64,000 bases of DNA from Abyssalbus ytuae (lineage in GTDB: Bacteria > Bacteroidota > Bacteroidia > Flavobacteriales > Flavobacteriaceae): contig NZ_CP094358.1 of NCBI RefSeq assembly GCF_022807975.1, positions 2,046,001 to 2,110,000 on the forward strand, in the 5' to 3' direction. A program made the position numbers and the translations under genes. The notes beneath the pieces are model-generated. The model made no database searches. It was not told the DNA's origin and saw only the letters and a list, made by a program, of their open reading frames with translations. Shown in pieces: positions 52,150 through 61,352 of this stretch (its first letter is position 1; every line of letters starts with the position of its first letter).

Positions 52150-53424
52150 ATGTTAAACAAGAAAGTGCTTTCAATAATACTGGGAGGAGGCCAGGGTACA
52201 CGTTTGTTTCCCCTCACTTCTGCCCGGTCCAAGCCTGCAGTACCCATAGCGGGTAAATACCGGCTGGTAGACATCCCCATTTCCAATTGCATTAACTGCA
52301 ACCTCAAAAGAATTTTTGTGCTTACCCAATTCAATTCGGCGTCCTTAAACAGGCATGTAAAAAACACCTATCAGTTTAGTTTGTTCAGCGAAGCTTTTGT
52401 TGATATACTTGCTGCCGAACAAACCCCTGAAAATCCTACCTGGTTTCAGGGCACCGCCGATGCAGTGAGGCAGTGCATGCATCATTTTAACAGCCATAAT
52501 TATGAATACGCATTAATTCTTTCGGGAGACCAGCTTTACCAAATGGATTTTATGGACATGCTCCATGCACATATAAACAGCGGAGCCGATATTACGGTTG
52601 CAACACAACCCGTGAAAGCAAAAGATGCCTCAGCCTTTGGCATCCTGAAAACCGACGAGCATCACTTTATAAGAACTTTTACCGAAAAACCCCCCCAGGA
52701 CCAGTTAGCCGGGTGGGATTCGGAAGTGTCGGAAGAAATGGAAAAAGAAGGGCGGTTATATCTGGCTTCCATGGGAATTTATATTTTTAACAGAACCTTG
52801 CTTGAAGATGTTATGTTCAACACCAATGACGTTGATTTCGGGAAGGATATCATCCCCAATGCCATTACCGGAAACAAAAAAGTATTAGGATACCAGTATG
52901 AAGGCTATTGGGAAGATATAGGAACCATCAGTGCGTTTTACGAGGCCAACCTGGCTTTAACGGACGATATTCCCAGGTTCAATTTATTCGATAAATCCAA
53001 AAGCATATATACCAGGGGCCGGATATTGCCCCCTACTAAAATGTCCGGAACCTTTGTTGAAAGATCAATGATAGCCGAAGGATGTATTATTCATGCAAAA
53101 TCCATAGAAAGGTCGGTAATAGGAATAAGGACCCGAATTGGCAATGATACTATTGTAAAAAACACCTATATTATGGGGAATGACAGGTATGAAAGCATTG
53201 AAGAAATTGAAAAAGCCGAAAGTGAAGGCATGCCGCATTTAGGAATTGGCAACCGGTGCGAAATATACAATACCATAGTAGATAAAGACTGTATGATAGG
53301 AGATGATGTGACTATAAAGGGAGGAGAGCACCTGGCTGATACGGAAAATGAAATGCTGGTAATAAGAGACGGAGTGGTAGTTATAAAAAAAGGGGCTTTT
53401 ATTCCCAATGGTACCAAAATATAA
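52150..53424 (+). CDS. glgC: Glucose-1-phosphate adenylyltransferase
   Basis: 424 residues. Nucleotidyltransferase with GGGQGTRLFPLTSARSKPAVPIAGKYRLVDIPISNC at the start, GTADAVRQCMHH, EKPPQ (FTEKPP), EGYWEDIGTI and a C-terminal left-handed beta-helix. It makes ADP-glucose for glgA, the committed step of glycogen synthesis. It follows glgA by 12 bp, so the two are co-transcribed. Confidence 0.96.
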   Translation: MLNKKVLSIILGGGQGTRLFPLTSARSKPAVPIAGKYRLVDIPISNCINCNLKRIFVLTQFNSASLNRHVKNTYQFSLFSEAFVDILAAEQTPENPTWFQGTADAVRQCMHHFNSHNYEYALILSGDQLYQMDFMDMLHAHINSGADITVATQPVKAKDASAFGILKTDEHHFIRTFTEKPPQDQLAGWDSEVSEEMEKEGRLYLASMGIYIFNRTLLEDVMFNTNDVDFGKDIIPNAITGNKKVLGYQYEGYWEDIGTISAFYEANLALTDDIPRFNLFDKSKSIYTRGRILPPTKMSGTFVERSMIAEGCIIHAKSIERSVIGIRTRIGNDTIVKNTYIMGNDRYESIEEIEKAESEGMPHLGIGNRCEIYNTIVDKDCMIGDDVTIKGGEHLADTENEMLVIRDGVVVIKKGAFIPNGTKI

Positions 53425-53491
53425 CCTGCCTTAACAAATAAAGTGATTAACTTTAACGTTTAAAAAATTCGTTAACAACTAAAAAACACTT

Positions 53492-55399
53492 ATGAGCAAC
53501 GTACAACCCTTCAGTTTGTTTACTGATTTTGATATAAATTTATTTAAAGCCGGCAAGCATTACAGGCTTTATGAAAAGTTCGGGGCTCATGAGGCTGAGG
53601 TTGACGGAAAAAAAGGGGTATACTTTGCGGTTTGGGCGCCTTCGGCCAAAGCTGTATCGGTGACAGGAGATTTTAATTACTGGAACGACCACGAACATCC
53701 TTTAAATGTACGGTGGGACTCTTCCGGAATATGGGAGGGGTTTATTCCCGGGCTGCAGGTAGGAATGCTTTATAAGTACAAAATATTTTCTCATAATAAC
53801 AATATTATTACCGAAAAGGCCGATCCTTACGGGTTTTATTGCGAAACTCCGCCTAACACAGCATCCGTAGTTTACAATATAAATAATTATGAATGGAAAG
53901 ATGCCGCATGGATGTCTTACCGGCAGGATAAAAACGGACTTGATAAACCTTATTCCGTTTATGAAGTGCACCTGGGCTCATGGATGCGAAAAGAAGACAA
54001 CAAACCTCTTTCGTATATAGAACTGGCCGATAAACTTGTTAATTATGTAAAGGAAACAGGATTTACGCATGTGGAGCTTATGCCTGTTATGGAATATCCT
54101 TTTGATCCCTCCTGGGGGTATCAGATAACCGGGTATTTTGCCCCAACCTCCCGCTTTGGCAAACCGGAAGAGTTTAAATACCTGGTTGATAACTTCCATC
54201 AGAATGATATCGGCGTTATTTTAGATTGGGTACCTTCCCATTTTCCTGCCGATGATCACGGGCTGGGATTTTTTGACGGTTCTCATTTATATGAACACCC
54301 CGACCCGAAAAAAGGATATCATCCGGACTGGAAAAGCCTTATTTTTAATTACAGCAGAAACGAAGTACGGGCCTTTTTAATAAGTAATGCGGTATTTTGG
54401 CTGGAGCAGTATCATATTGATTGTTTAAGGGTGGATGCCGTGGCTTCCATGTTGTATCTTGACTATTCCAGGGAAGAAGGGGAATGGGAACCCAACGAAT
54501 TCGGGGGAAGGGAAAACCTCGATGCGGTTTCGTTTATAAAAGATTTTAATACCGAAGTATACAGCAGCTTTAAAGGAGTACAGACCATAGCCGAAGAATC
54601 CACCGCTTACCCCATGATTACCAAACCTATTGATATAGGAGGCCTGGGCTTCGGGATGAAATGGATGATGGGCTGGATGCACGATACATTACTCTATTTT
54701 AAAAAAGAACCTGTTCACCGGAAATATCATCACAACGATATTACTTTCAGCCTTGCTTATGCATTTTCAGAAAATTTTATGCTCCCCCTGTCTCATGATG
54801 AAGTGGTGTACGGTAAAAATTCTATTTTAGGCAGAATGCCCGGGGATGAATGGCAGCGCTTTGCTAATTTAAGATTGTTATACGGCTATATGTTTACCCA
54901 TCCGGGTACTAAACTGTTGTTTATGGGAAGTGAGTTCGGGCAGTATAATGAGTGGAATTACAATCAAAGCCTGGACTGGAATTTACTGGATTTTATTCCT
55001 CATCAGAACACTCATAATTTTATTAAAGATCTAAATGAATTTTACAAAACCCATCCTGCCCTGTATGAAAAGGCTTTTAGCAGGGATGGTTTTGAATGGA
55101 TCTCATACGATGATGGTGAAAACTCGGTGATCTCCTACATCCGTAAAGGGCATGACCCCAAAAACGATCTGATTGTTGCCTGTAATTTCACTCCCGTTAT
55201 CAGGGATAATTACCGGATTGGTGTACATAAAAAAGGAAAGTTAAAAGAATTGTTCAATTCCGATTCGGCTACCTACGGAGGAAGCGGTATAACCAATGAA
55301 AAAAATATTAAAACTGAAAATACCGCCTGGAACTTTAAAGAGCACTCGGCAGTAATTAAAATACCTCCTTTGGCAACGGTGGTTTTTAAGATTGACTGA
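53492..55399 (+). CDS. glgB: 1,4-alpha-glucan branching enzyme
   Basis: 635 residues. N-terminal CBM48 (YFAVWAPSAKAVSVTGDFNYWN), GH13 barrel with DWVPSHFPADDHGL, nucleophile Asp in CLRVDAVASMLYLDYS, acid Glu in AEESTAYP, and LPLSHDEVVYGK, then a C-terminal beta domain. It puts alpha-1,6 branches in glycogen. It follows glgC by 67 bp. It lacks the long N-terminal extension found in some branching enzymes. Confidence 0.95.
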   Translation: MSNVQPFSLFTDFDINLFKAGKHYRLYEKFGAHEAEVDGKKGVYFAVWAPSAKAVSVTGDFNYWNDHEHPLNVRWDSSGIWEGFIPGLQVGMLYKYKIFSHNNNIITEKADPYGFYCETPPNTASVVYNINNYEWKDAAWMSYRQDKNGLDKPYSVYEVHLGSWMRKEDNKPLSYIELADKLVNYVKETGFTHVELMPVMEYPFDPSWGYQITGYFAPTSRFGKPEEFKYLVDNFHQNDIGVILDWVPSHFPADDHGLGFFDGSHLYEHPDPKKGYHPDWKSLIFNYSRNEVRAFLISNAVFWLEQYHIDCLRVDAVASMLYLDYSREEGEWEPNEFGGRENLDAVSFIKDFNTEVYSSFKGVQTIAEESTAYPMITKPIDIGGLGFGMKWMMGWMHDTLLYFKKEPVHRKYHHNDITFSLAYAFSENFMLPLSHDEVVYGKNSILGRMPGDEWQRFANLRLLYGYMFTHPGTKLLFMGSEFGQYNEWNYNQSLDWNLLDFIPHQNTHNFIKDLNEFYKTHPALYEKAFSRDGFEWISYDDGENSVISYIRKGHDPKNDLIVACNFTPVIRDNYRIGVHKKGKLKELFNSDSATYGGSGITNEKNIKTENTAWNFKEHSAVIKIPPLATVVFKID

Positions 55400-55536
55400 C
55401 TCTTTCAATAAATAGTAACAAACCCGTTCTCTTTTTGAAAAATTATTATTTGTGAAAGGAGATTTTTACATAAAAGTTAGACGGTGATGTTAAATAATTT
55501 AGTACGTTTATAACTTAATAAATAACACGCTTATTT

Positions 55537-57954
55537 ATGATTTTAAATACTGAATTAGAATATAAAGGAGACTTGTTCCCTTCCAATATAATTTCATTTA
55601 CAAAGGATGTTGACACCCTGCATTTTTATGCCAGCAACGGTGTGATATTGCAAATGACCATAGTACGCGATAGTGTATTCCGTTTCCGGTATACCACCAC
55701 AGGTATTTTTGACGAAGATTTTTCCTATGCTATTACCAAATATGCCAGCAGAGGGTATAATGAACTGGAAATTACCGAAGATGATGAAAAATACATAGTT
55801 ACTACGGCAAAACTGGTGTGCCATATACACAAGGCAGATATGCGTAAGTCAATTTACGATGTAAATGACAATACGCTTTTAAGCCAGGATGAATTAGGAT
55901 TTCACTGGGAGGAAAGCTATGAGTTTGGCGGGGATATAGTTAAAATGAGCAAAATATCCCAGGACGGAGAAAGTTATTACGGATTGGGGGATAAGCCCGT
56001 GCACCTTAATTTGAAGGGTAAGCGTTTTGAAAACTGGGTAACCGATTCTTATGCTTACGGAAAAGATACGGACCCTATTTACAAGGCGATTCCTTTTTAT
56101 GTGGGCTTACATCACCGTAAGGCCTACGGAATATTTTTCGATAACACTTTCAGGACTTATTTTGATTTTGCACAGGAAAGGAGAAATATAACAAGCTTTT
56201 GGGCACAGGGAGGGGAAATGAATTATTATTTCATTTATGGCCCTGAAATGTCTGCCGTAGTTGAGAATTATACCGATTTAACCGGAAAACCTCATCAGCT
56301 TCCACCTTTGTGGGCACTGGGATATCATCAATGCAAATGGAGTTACTATCCCGAGAGCAAGGTAAAAGAAATTGCAAATACCTTCAGAGAATTAAAAATT
56401 CCGTGTGATGCTATTTATCTTGATATTGATTATATGGAAGGGTTCCGTTGTTTTACATGGAACAACGAATATTTTCCCAACCCCAAAAAAATGGTACAGG
56501 AACTGGCCGATGACGGTTTTAAGACTATTGTAATTATAGATCCCGGTATTAAAATAGATCCTGAATACAGCATATTTAAGGAAGGCCTGGAAAACGGCTA
56601 TTTCTGCAAAAGGGCTGACGGCCCTTATATGAAGGGCAAGGTGTGGCCCGGGGAATGCTATTTCCCTGATTTTACCAACCCGGAAGTAAGGGAGTGGTGG
56701 TCCGATTTATTCCGGGAACTCATAGAGGAAACAGGAGTGAAAGGGGTGTGGAACGATATGAACGAACCAGCAGTAATGGAGGTGCCGGGAAAAACCTTTC
56801 CAAATGATGTCAGGCATGATTATGACGGCAATCATTGCAGCCACAGAAAAGCCCATAATATTTACGGAATGCAAATGGCAAGGGCTACTTACCAGGGTGT
56901 AAAAAAATACTCTTATCCTAAAAGGCCGTTTGTAATTACACGGGCAGCTTACTCAGGTACGCAGCGCTATACTTCATCATGGACAGGCGATAATGTGGCT
57001 ACCTGGGAACATTTATGGATAGCCAACGTGCAGGCACAGCGTATGAGTATGTCAGGATTTTCGTTTATAGGTTCGGATATAGGCGGGTTTGCAGAGCAAC
57101 CAAACGGGGAGTTGTATGTGCGATGGATACAACTGGGAGTTTTCCACCCGTTCTGCCGTACGCACTCATCAGGCGACCATGGCGATCAGGAACCCTGGGC
57201 TTTTGATGAAAATGTAACGGATATTGTAAGAAAGTTTATTGAAATAAGGTATGAGTTACTCCCTTATCTGTATACCATCTTTTGGAAGTATGCCAATGAG
57301 GGGACACCGATGTTAAAATCGCTGGTGTTGTACGATCAGGATGATACGCAGACACATTACCGGACCGATGAATTTATTTACGGAGAAAAAATACTGGTAT
57401 GCCCTATTAACGAACCCAATGCCAAAGGAAGGAGAATGTATATTCCACGGGGGAAATGGTATAACTACTGGAATGATACTATTGTAAGCGGAGGAAAGGA
57501 AACATGGGTTGATGCCGATATTGATTTTATGCCTCTTTTTATTAAAGAAGGAGCTATTATTCCCAAATATCCCGTGCAGCAATACGTGGGAGAAAAGGAA
57601 ATTGAGCAGGTAACGCTGGAGGTTTATTATAAAGAAGGAAAAGAAAAATCGGAACTTTATGAAGATGCTGCCGACGGATACGATTATATAAAAGGAAGAT
57701 ACAGCTTAAGAAGTTTTACGCTGGTGGGAAGAAAAGACGAACTTATTATCCAGCAGCATAAATCGGGTAAGTTCATAACTTCGTACGAAACATTTAAAAT
57801 TAAACTTCACGGATTACCGTTTAAAATACAAAAGGTTGAAGTGGATAATGAAGAAATGGTATTTGAAGAAGTAAAAATGAACGGAGATAACACACTCGAA
57901 ATATCAAAAGAATTTACAGAGCTTCATATAATAGGAGAAAACAGCAGTAAATAA
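55537..57954 (+). CDS. GH31 alpha-glucosidase
   Basis: 805 residues. Family-31 glycoside hydrolase with an N-terminal beta domain (from MILNTELEYKGDL), the barrel with AIYLDIDYMEGFRCFTWN, nucleophile Asp in GVWNDMNEPAVMEVPG, acid/base Asp in SSWTGDNVATW and a beta-rich C-terminus. No signal peptide, so it acts in the cytoplasm or is exported by another route. It follows glgB by 137 bp; it probably degrades or trims alpha-glucans from the same pathway. Exact linkage preference is unknown. Confidence 0.93.
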   Translation: MILNTELEYKGDLFPSNIISFTKDVDTLHFYASNGVILQMTIVRDSVFRFRYTTTGIFDEDFSYAITKYASRGYNELEITEDDEKYIVTTAKLVCHIHKADMRKSIYDVNDNTLLSQDELGFHWEESYEFGGDIVKMSKISQDGESYYGLGDKPVHLNLKGKRFENWVTDSYAYGKDTDPIYKAIPFYVGLHHRKAYGIFFDNTFRTYFDFAQERRNITSFWAQGGEMNYYFIYGPEMSAVVENYTDLTGKPHQLPPLWALGYHQCKWSYYPESKVKEIANTFRELKIPCDAIYLDIDYMEGFRCFTWNNEYFPNPKKMVQELADDGFKTIVIIDPGIKIDPEYSIFKEGLENGYFCKRADGPYMKGKVWPGECYFPDFTNPEVREWWSDLFRELIEETGVKGVWNDMNEPAVMEVPGKTFPNDVRHDYDGNHCSHRKAHNIYGMQMARATYQGVKKYSYPKRPFVITRAAYSGTQRYTSSWTGDNVATWEHLWIANVQAQRMSMSGFSFIGSDIGGFAEQPNGELYVRWIQLGVFHPFCRTHSSGDHGDQEPWAFDENVTDIVRKFIEIRYELLPYLYTIFWKYANEGTPMLKSLVLYDQDDTQTHYRTDEFIYGEKILVCPINEPNAKGRRMYIPRGKWYNYWNDTIVSGGKETWVDADIDFMPLFIKEGAIIPKYPVQQYVGEKEIEQVTLEVYYKEGKEKSELYEDAADGYDYIKGRYSLRSFTLVGRKDELIIQQHKSGKFITSYETFKIKLHGLPFKIQKVEVDNEEMVFEEVKMNGDNTLEISKEFTELHIIGENSSK

Positions 57955-57959
57955 GAATA

Positions 57960-58493
57960 CTAATTTTCTTTTTTTATAGAATAAACACCTTGTTCATCAA
58001 TTAAAAGACTGTAAAACCTGTTTTCTTTTGACTCTACATTGGTAAAAGAATATTTTACCACTACATTATTGAATCTTTCTGAAGATAGTTGATCAATTTC
58101 TACAAATTGTAAAACGGCTTTTTTCCAGAAAGAATCGTTTGCCGGAGGATTAAAGAATTCTTTGGATATATTTTTCTCAAAAATTATTTCATCATCTTTT
58201 GCAACTTCAAGAAAAGAAACGAATTCCTTATACAATACTTTTTTTAATTGGGAAGGTTGTTCTTCTATAATTTTAAGAATAGTACGGTTTGTGGAATTAT
58301 AAATAGTTTTTACCCTGAACCCATTAGAAAGAATGGTATCTGTTTTAACTTCAATATAAATAGACGGAATATTTTCTGCAGGGGTATGTTCATGGTGAGC
58401 AGTATCAGAGCGAAATGATAAAAACTTTTCCCTGTTCCGGCAGTTTGAAAGCAGAACGGTTACTAATAATAAGAAAAAAACCTCTTTCCACAT
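57960..58493 (-). CDS. Small lipoprotein-like protein of unknown function
   Basis: 177 residues beginning MWKEVFFLLLVTVLLSNCRNR, probably a lipoprotein signal (LSNC, Cys18). The mature part is polar and beta-rich, with VKTIYNSTNRTILKIIEE and FYSLLIDEQGVYSIKKEN. It converges with GH31 (5-bp gap between stops). It starts 9 bp after the antiporter stop on the same strand, so it may be co-transcribed with it. Function unknown. Confidence 0.65.
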   Translation of the reverse strand: MWKEVFFLLLVTVLLSNCRNREKFLSFRSDTAHHEHTPAENIPSIYIEVKTDTILSNGFRVKTIYNSTNRTILKIIEEQPSQLKKVLYKEFVSFLEVAKDDEIIFEKNISKEFFNPPANDSFWKKAVLQFVEIDQLSSERFNNVVVKYSFTNVESKENRFYSLLIDEQGVYSIKKEN

Positions 58494-58502
58494 ATATTCA
58501 TA

Positions 58503-60332
58503 TTAAATCAATTCCGGTGGTTTTCCCAGGTACACAAGCTGAAATCCTTCTTCAATTTTCATATGATCGGTATAGGAAGCAATTATATGTATAGTGCCTT
58601 CATTGTCTTTAATAAATAACGGAACTGCTTCTTTTTCCTCATTTAATTTTGCGATTTCTTTTAAGAAGTGGGCCTTTGATTGAAGTGGGACTTCATTTAT
58701 TTTCGGATAATCCCTGGCTACTTCTATAAGGTTTATATAATCATCTTTCTTAGAAAAGAGTATTTCCAGAGGAAGATTATCCGGGTTTTTCATTTCTTCG
58801 GGAGTTATGAGCCTGAAAGTACCATTTTCCCCCAGTTGATTTTTAAAACGGGAGATAGCGTGTTTATTTACCTCCACACTTCCTGTTAAGGCTAAAAGAT
58901 AGCCTATATCACTTAACTCGGGATTATCTGACAGGTCCTCAGAAAAAATGTTGGCTTCAAGAGCATCAAGATCCATTGCCTTAGCCTTTTCTATATTTTC
59001 TTTATTACTGTCTATGAGTACCACATGCCTTTCATTTTTTTGCAGATATTTAGCTACCAGCCTTGCCATATTAGAAGCTCCCACAATTAAAATTCCGTTT
59101 GACTCATTTAAGAAAACCCCCGATATTTTTGCAAATAACCTGGCAGTAGTAGCATTTAGTAAAACAGTACCCAGTACAATTACAAAAACCAACGGAGTTA
59201 TATATTCAGCACCGGGTTCTCCTTCTAATGCCAGCCGGGTACCAAAAAGCGAAGCGATACCTGCGGCAACAATACCCCGGGGGCCTACCCAGCTGATAAA
59301 AAGCTTTTCATTGAGTTTTAATCCCGATCCCTGGGTGCTTACCAATACTCCAAAGGGCCTTATTATAAACACTACTATACCAAAAAGGATAAGGGTGTTC
59401 CAGTTATATATAAGTTGGAGGTCTTCCATATCAATATTGGCAGCCAGCAATATGAATAAAATTGAAATAAGCAATACACTCAACGATTCTTTAAAATACA
59501 AAAGCTCTTTAATATTGGGCAAATCAATGTTACCTAACACCATGCCCATTACCACTACGGACAATAATCCGGATTCGTGTGCAAATTGTTCGGATAATAT
59601 GAAAACCCCCAGTACTGATGACAGGGCTATTACATTTAATAAATAATGAGGAACGGTATTTCTTTTAATGGCGAAGTATAAAGCATAAGCCGCAGAGAAA
59701 CCTATGGAAAAACCTATAATGACCGTTTTTCCAAACTCTATAAGTGCTTGTTGTGTATATTCCTGCCCCTGTCCGATTGAAATAAATTCAAACATTAATA
59801 CAGCTGCTACAGCTCCTATAGGGTCAATTAAAATTCCTTCCCATTTAAGTACGGCCGAAACATCTTTTTTTAAAGGAATGTTTCTTAATATCGGTGCAAT
59901 TACCGTAGGGCCGGTAACAATTATGAGGGCGGCAAATAAAAAAGAAATGGACCAGGTAAGATTAAACAAAAAATGCGAAGCGATTCCGGCACAGATAAAG
60001 GTTATTATGGTACCTGCGGTAATCAATTTTATAATTACCGGGCCCACATTTAAAACTTCATTTCTTTTTAATGTAAGGCTTCCTTCAAAAAGGATTACAC
60101 TAATGGCAAGTGAGACAAAATTAAATAACATTTCACCCGGAAAAAGACCATAGCCTTTTTCCTCACTCCAGACAGGTTCAATAAGTTTTTCTCCGTTTTC
60201 GCTAATTAAAGTAAAAAGCGGCCCTACTGCCAATCCAATTAATATTAACGGTAAAATTGCAGGAATTTTAAATCTCCATGCAACCCATTGGGCTAAAATT
60301 CCTAATATAACGATTCCCCCAAGTTCAAGCAT
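58503..60332 (-). CDS. CPA-type cation/proton antiporter with TrkA domain
   Basis: 609 residues. Twelve or so membrane helices in the first 390 residues with the conserved transport core ESGLLSVVVMGMVLGN and GPRGIVAAGIASLFGT, then a cytoplasmic TrkA-N nucleotide-binding domain (GILIVGASNMARLVAKYLQKNERHVVLIDSN, about 405-500). NhaP/CPA family members exchange Na+ or K+ for protons; the TrkA domain suggests control by nucleotides. The gene faces the metallo-hydrolase gene across a 139-bp divergent spacer. Confidence 0.9.
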   Translation of the reverse strand: MLELGGIVILGILAQWVAWRFKIPAILPLILIGLAVGPLFTLISENGEKLIEPVWSEEKGYGLFPGEMLFNFVSLAISVILFEGSLTLKRNEVLNVGPVIIKLITAGTIITFICAGIASHFLFNLTWSISFLFAALIIVTGPTVIAPILRNIPLKKDVSAVLKWEGILIDPIGAVAAVLMFEFISIGQGQEYTQQALIEFGKTVIIGFSIGFSAAYALYFAIKRNTVPHYLLNVIALSSVLGVFILSEQFAHESGLLSVVVMGMVLGNIDLPNIKELLYFKESLSVLLISILFILLAANIDMEDLQLIYNWNTLILFGIVVFIIRPFGVLVSTQGSGLKLNEKLFISWVGPRGIVAAGIASLFGTRLALEGEPGAEYITPLVFVIVLGTVLLNATTARLFAKISGVFLNESNGILIVGASNMARLVAKYLQKNERHVVLIDSNKENIEKAKAMDLDALEANIFSEDLSDNPELSDIGYLLALTGSVEVNKHAISRFKNQLGENGTFRLITPEEMKNPDNLPLEILFSKKDDYINLIEVARDYPKINEVPLQSKAHFLKEIAKLNEEKEAVPLFIKDNEGTIHIIASYTDHMKIEEGFQLVYLGKPPELI

Positions 60333-60471
60333 AATTTTAAATTAGAGCTCTAATATAAGTTCGTAAAAATATAAAAATGTTAAAAAACACCTAATAAAAC
60401 AACTCATTATTATAATTTCTTGCGACGTTTTTCTTAATTTGCAACGTTGCTGTAATTTCTAATATTCCTTA

Positions 60472-61338
60472 ATGACAATTTATCCTATTGAAACAGGAAA
60501 TTTTAAGCTTGATGGAGGTGCAATGTTTAGTGTTGTCCCTAAAAGTATATGGAACAAAACCAATCCTGCCGACCATAATAACATGATTGATATAGCAGCA
60601 CGGTCTTTATTAATTGAAGACGGTAACAAGCTTATTTTAATAGACAACGGGCTGGGAAACAAGCAAAGCGACAAATTTTTTGGCTACTATTATTTATGGG
60701 GGAATGATAATATAGACGATTCTTTACAAAAATATGGCTTTACCCGTGATGATATAACCGATGTTTTTCTTACCCACCTGCATTTTGACCATTGCGGAGG
60801 CAGTATACAGTGGAATAAAGACCGGACGGGTTTTGAGCCGGCCTTTAAGAACGCCAGGTTTTGGTCAAATAAAAATCATTGGGAATGGGCGGTAAAACCT
60901 AACGCCCGCGAAAAAGCTTCGTTTCTCAAAGAAAATATTTTACCTATAGAAGAAAGCGGTCAGTTAAATTTTACAGAGTTGCCATGCGCAGACAGTGATT
61001 ATGCAACCCATGAGGAATTAGGGTTTGATATTTTATTTGTTAACGGCCATACCGAAAAACAAATGATCCCACACCTAAAATATAAAGATAAAACCCTGGT
61101 TTTTACGGCTGATTTAATTCCTACAGTTGGCCATATTCCTTTAATTTACCTCACCAGTTTTGATACACGGCCGTTAGAGGCGATTACCGAGAAACAAAAA
61201 TTTCTGGAAACAGCGGTTCAAAATGAATATTATCTTTTTTTTGAACATGACGCTCATAACCAAATTTGTACTTTGCAACAAACCGAAAAAGGAATACGTC
61301 TTAAAGATATATATACATTTAATGAGTTATTTAACTAA
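60472..61338 (+). CDS. MBL-fold metallo-hydrolase
   Basis: 288 residues. Metal motif TDVFLTHLHFDHCGG (HxHxDH), VNGHTEKQMIPH, TADLIP and FFEHDAHN provide later ligands. Such AHL-lactonase-like or quorum-quenching-like hydrolases are known in Bacteroidota; the substrate cannot be named. It is followed by the S8 protease gene 14 bp later. Confidence 0.85.
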   Translation: MTIYPIETGNFKLDGGAMFSVVPKSIWNKTNPADHNNMIDIAARSLLIEDGNKLILIDNGLGNKQSDKFFGYYYLWGNDNIDDSLQKYGFTRDDITDVFLTHLHFDHCGGSIQWNKDRTGFEPAFKNARFWSNKNHWEWAVKPNAREKASFLKENILPIEESGQLNFTELPCADSDYATHEELGFDILFVNGHTEKQMIPHLKYKDKTLVFTADLIPTVGHIPLIYLTSFDTRPLEAITEKQKFLETAVQNEYYLFFEHDAHNQICTLQQTEKGIRLKDIYTFNELFN

Positions 61339-61352
61339 AAACTAAAATAGAA

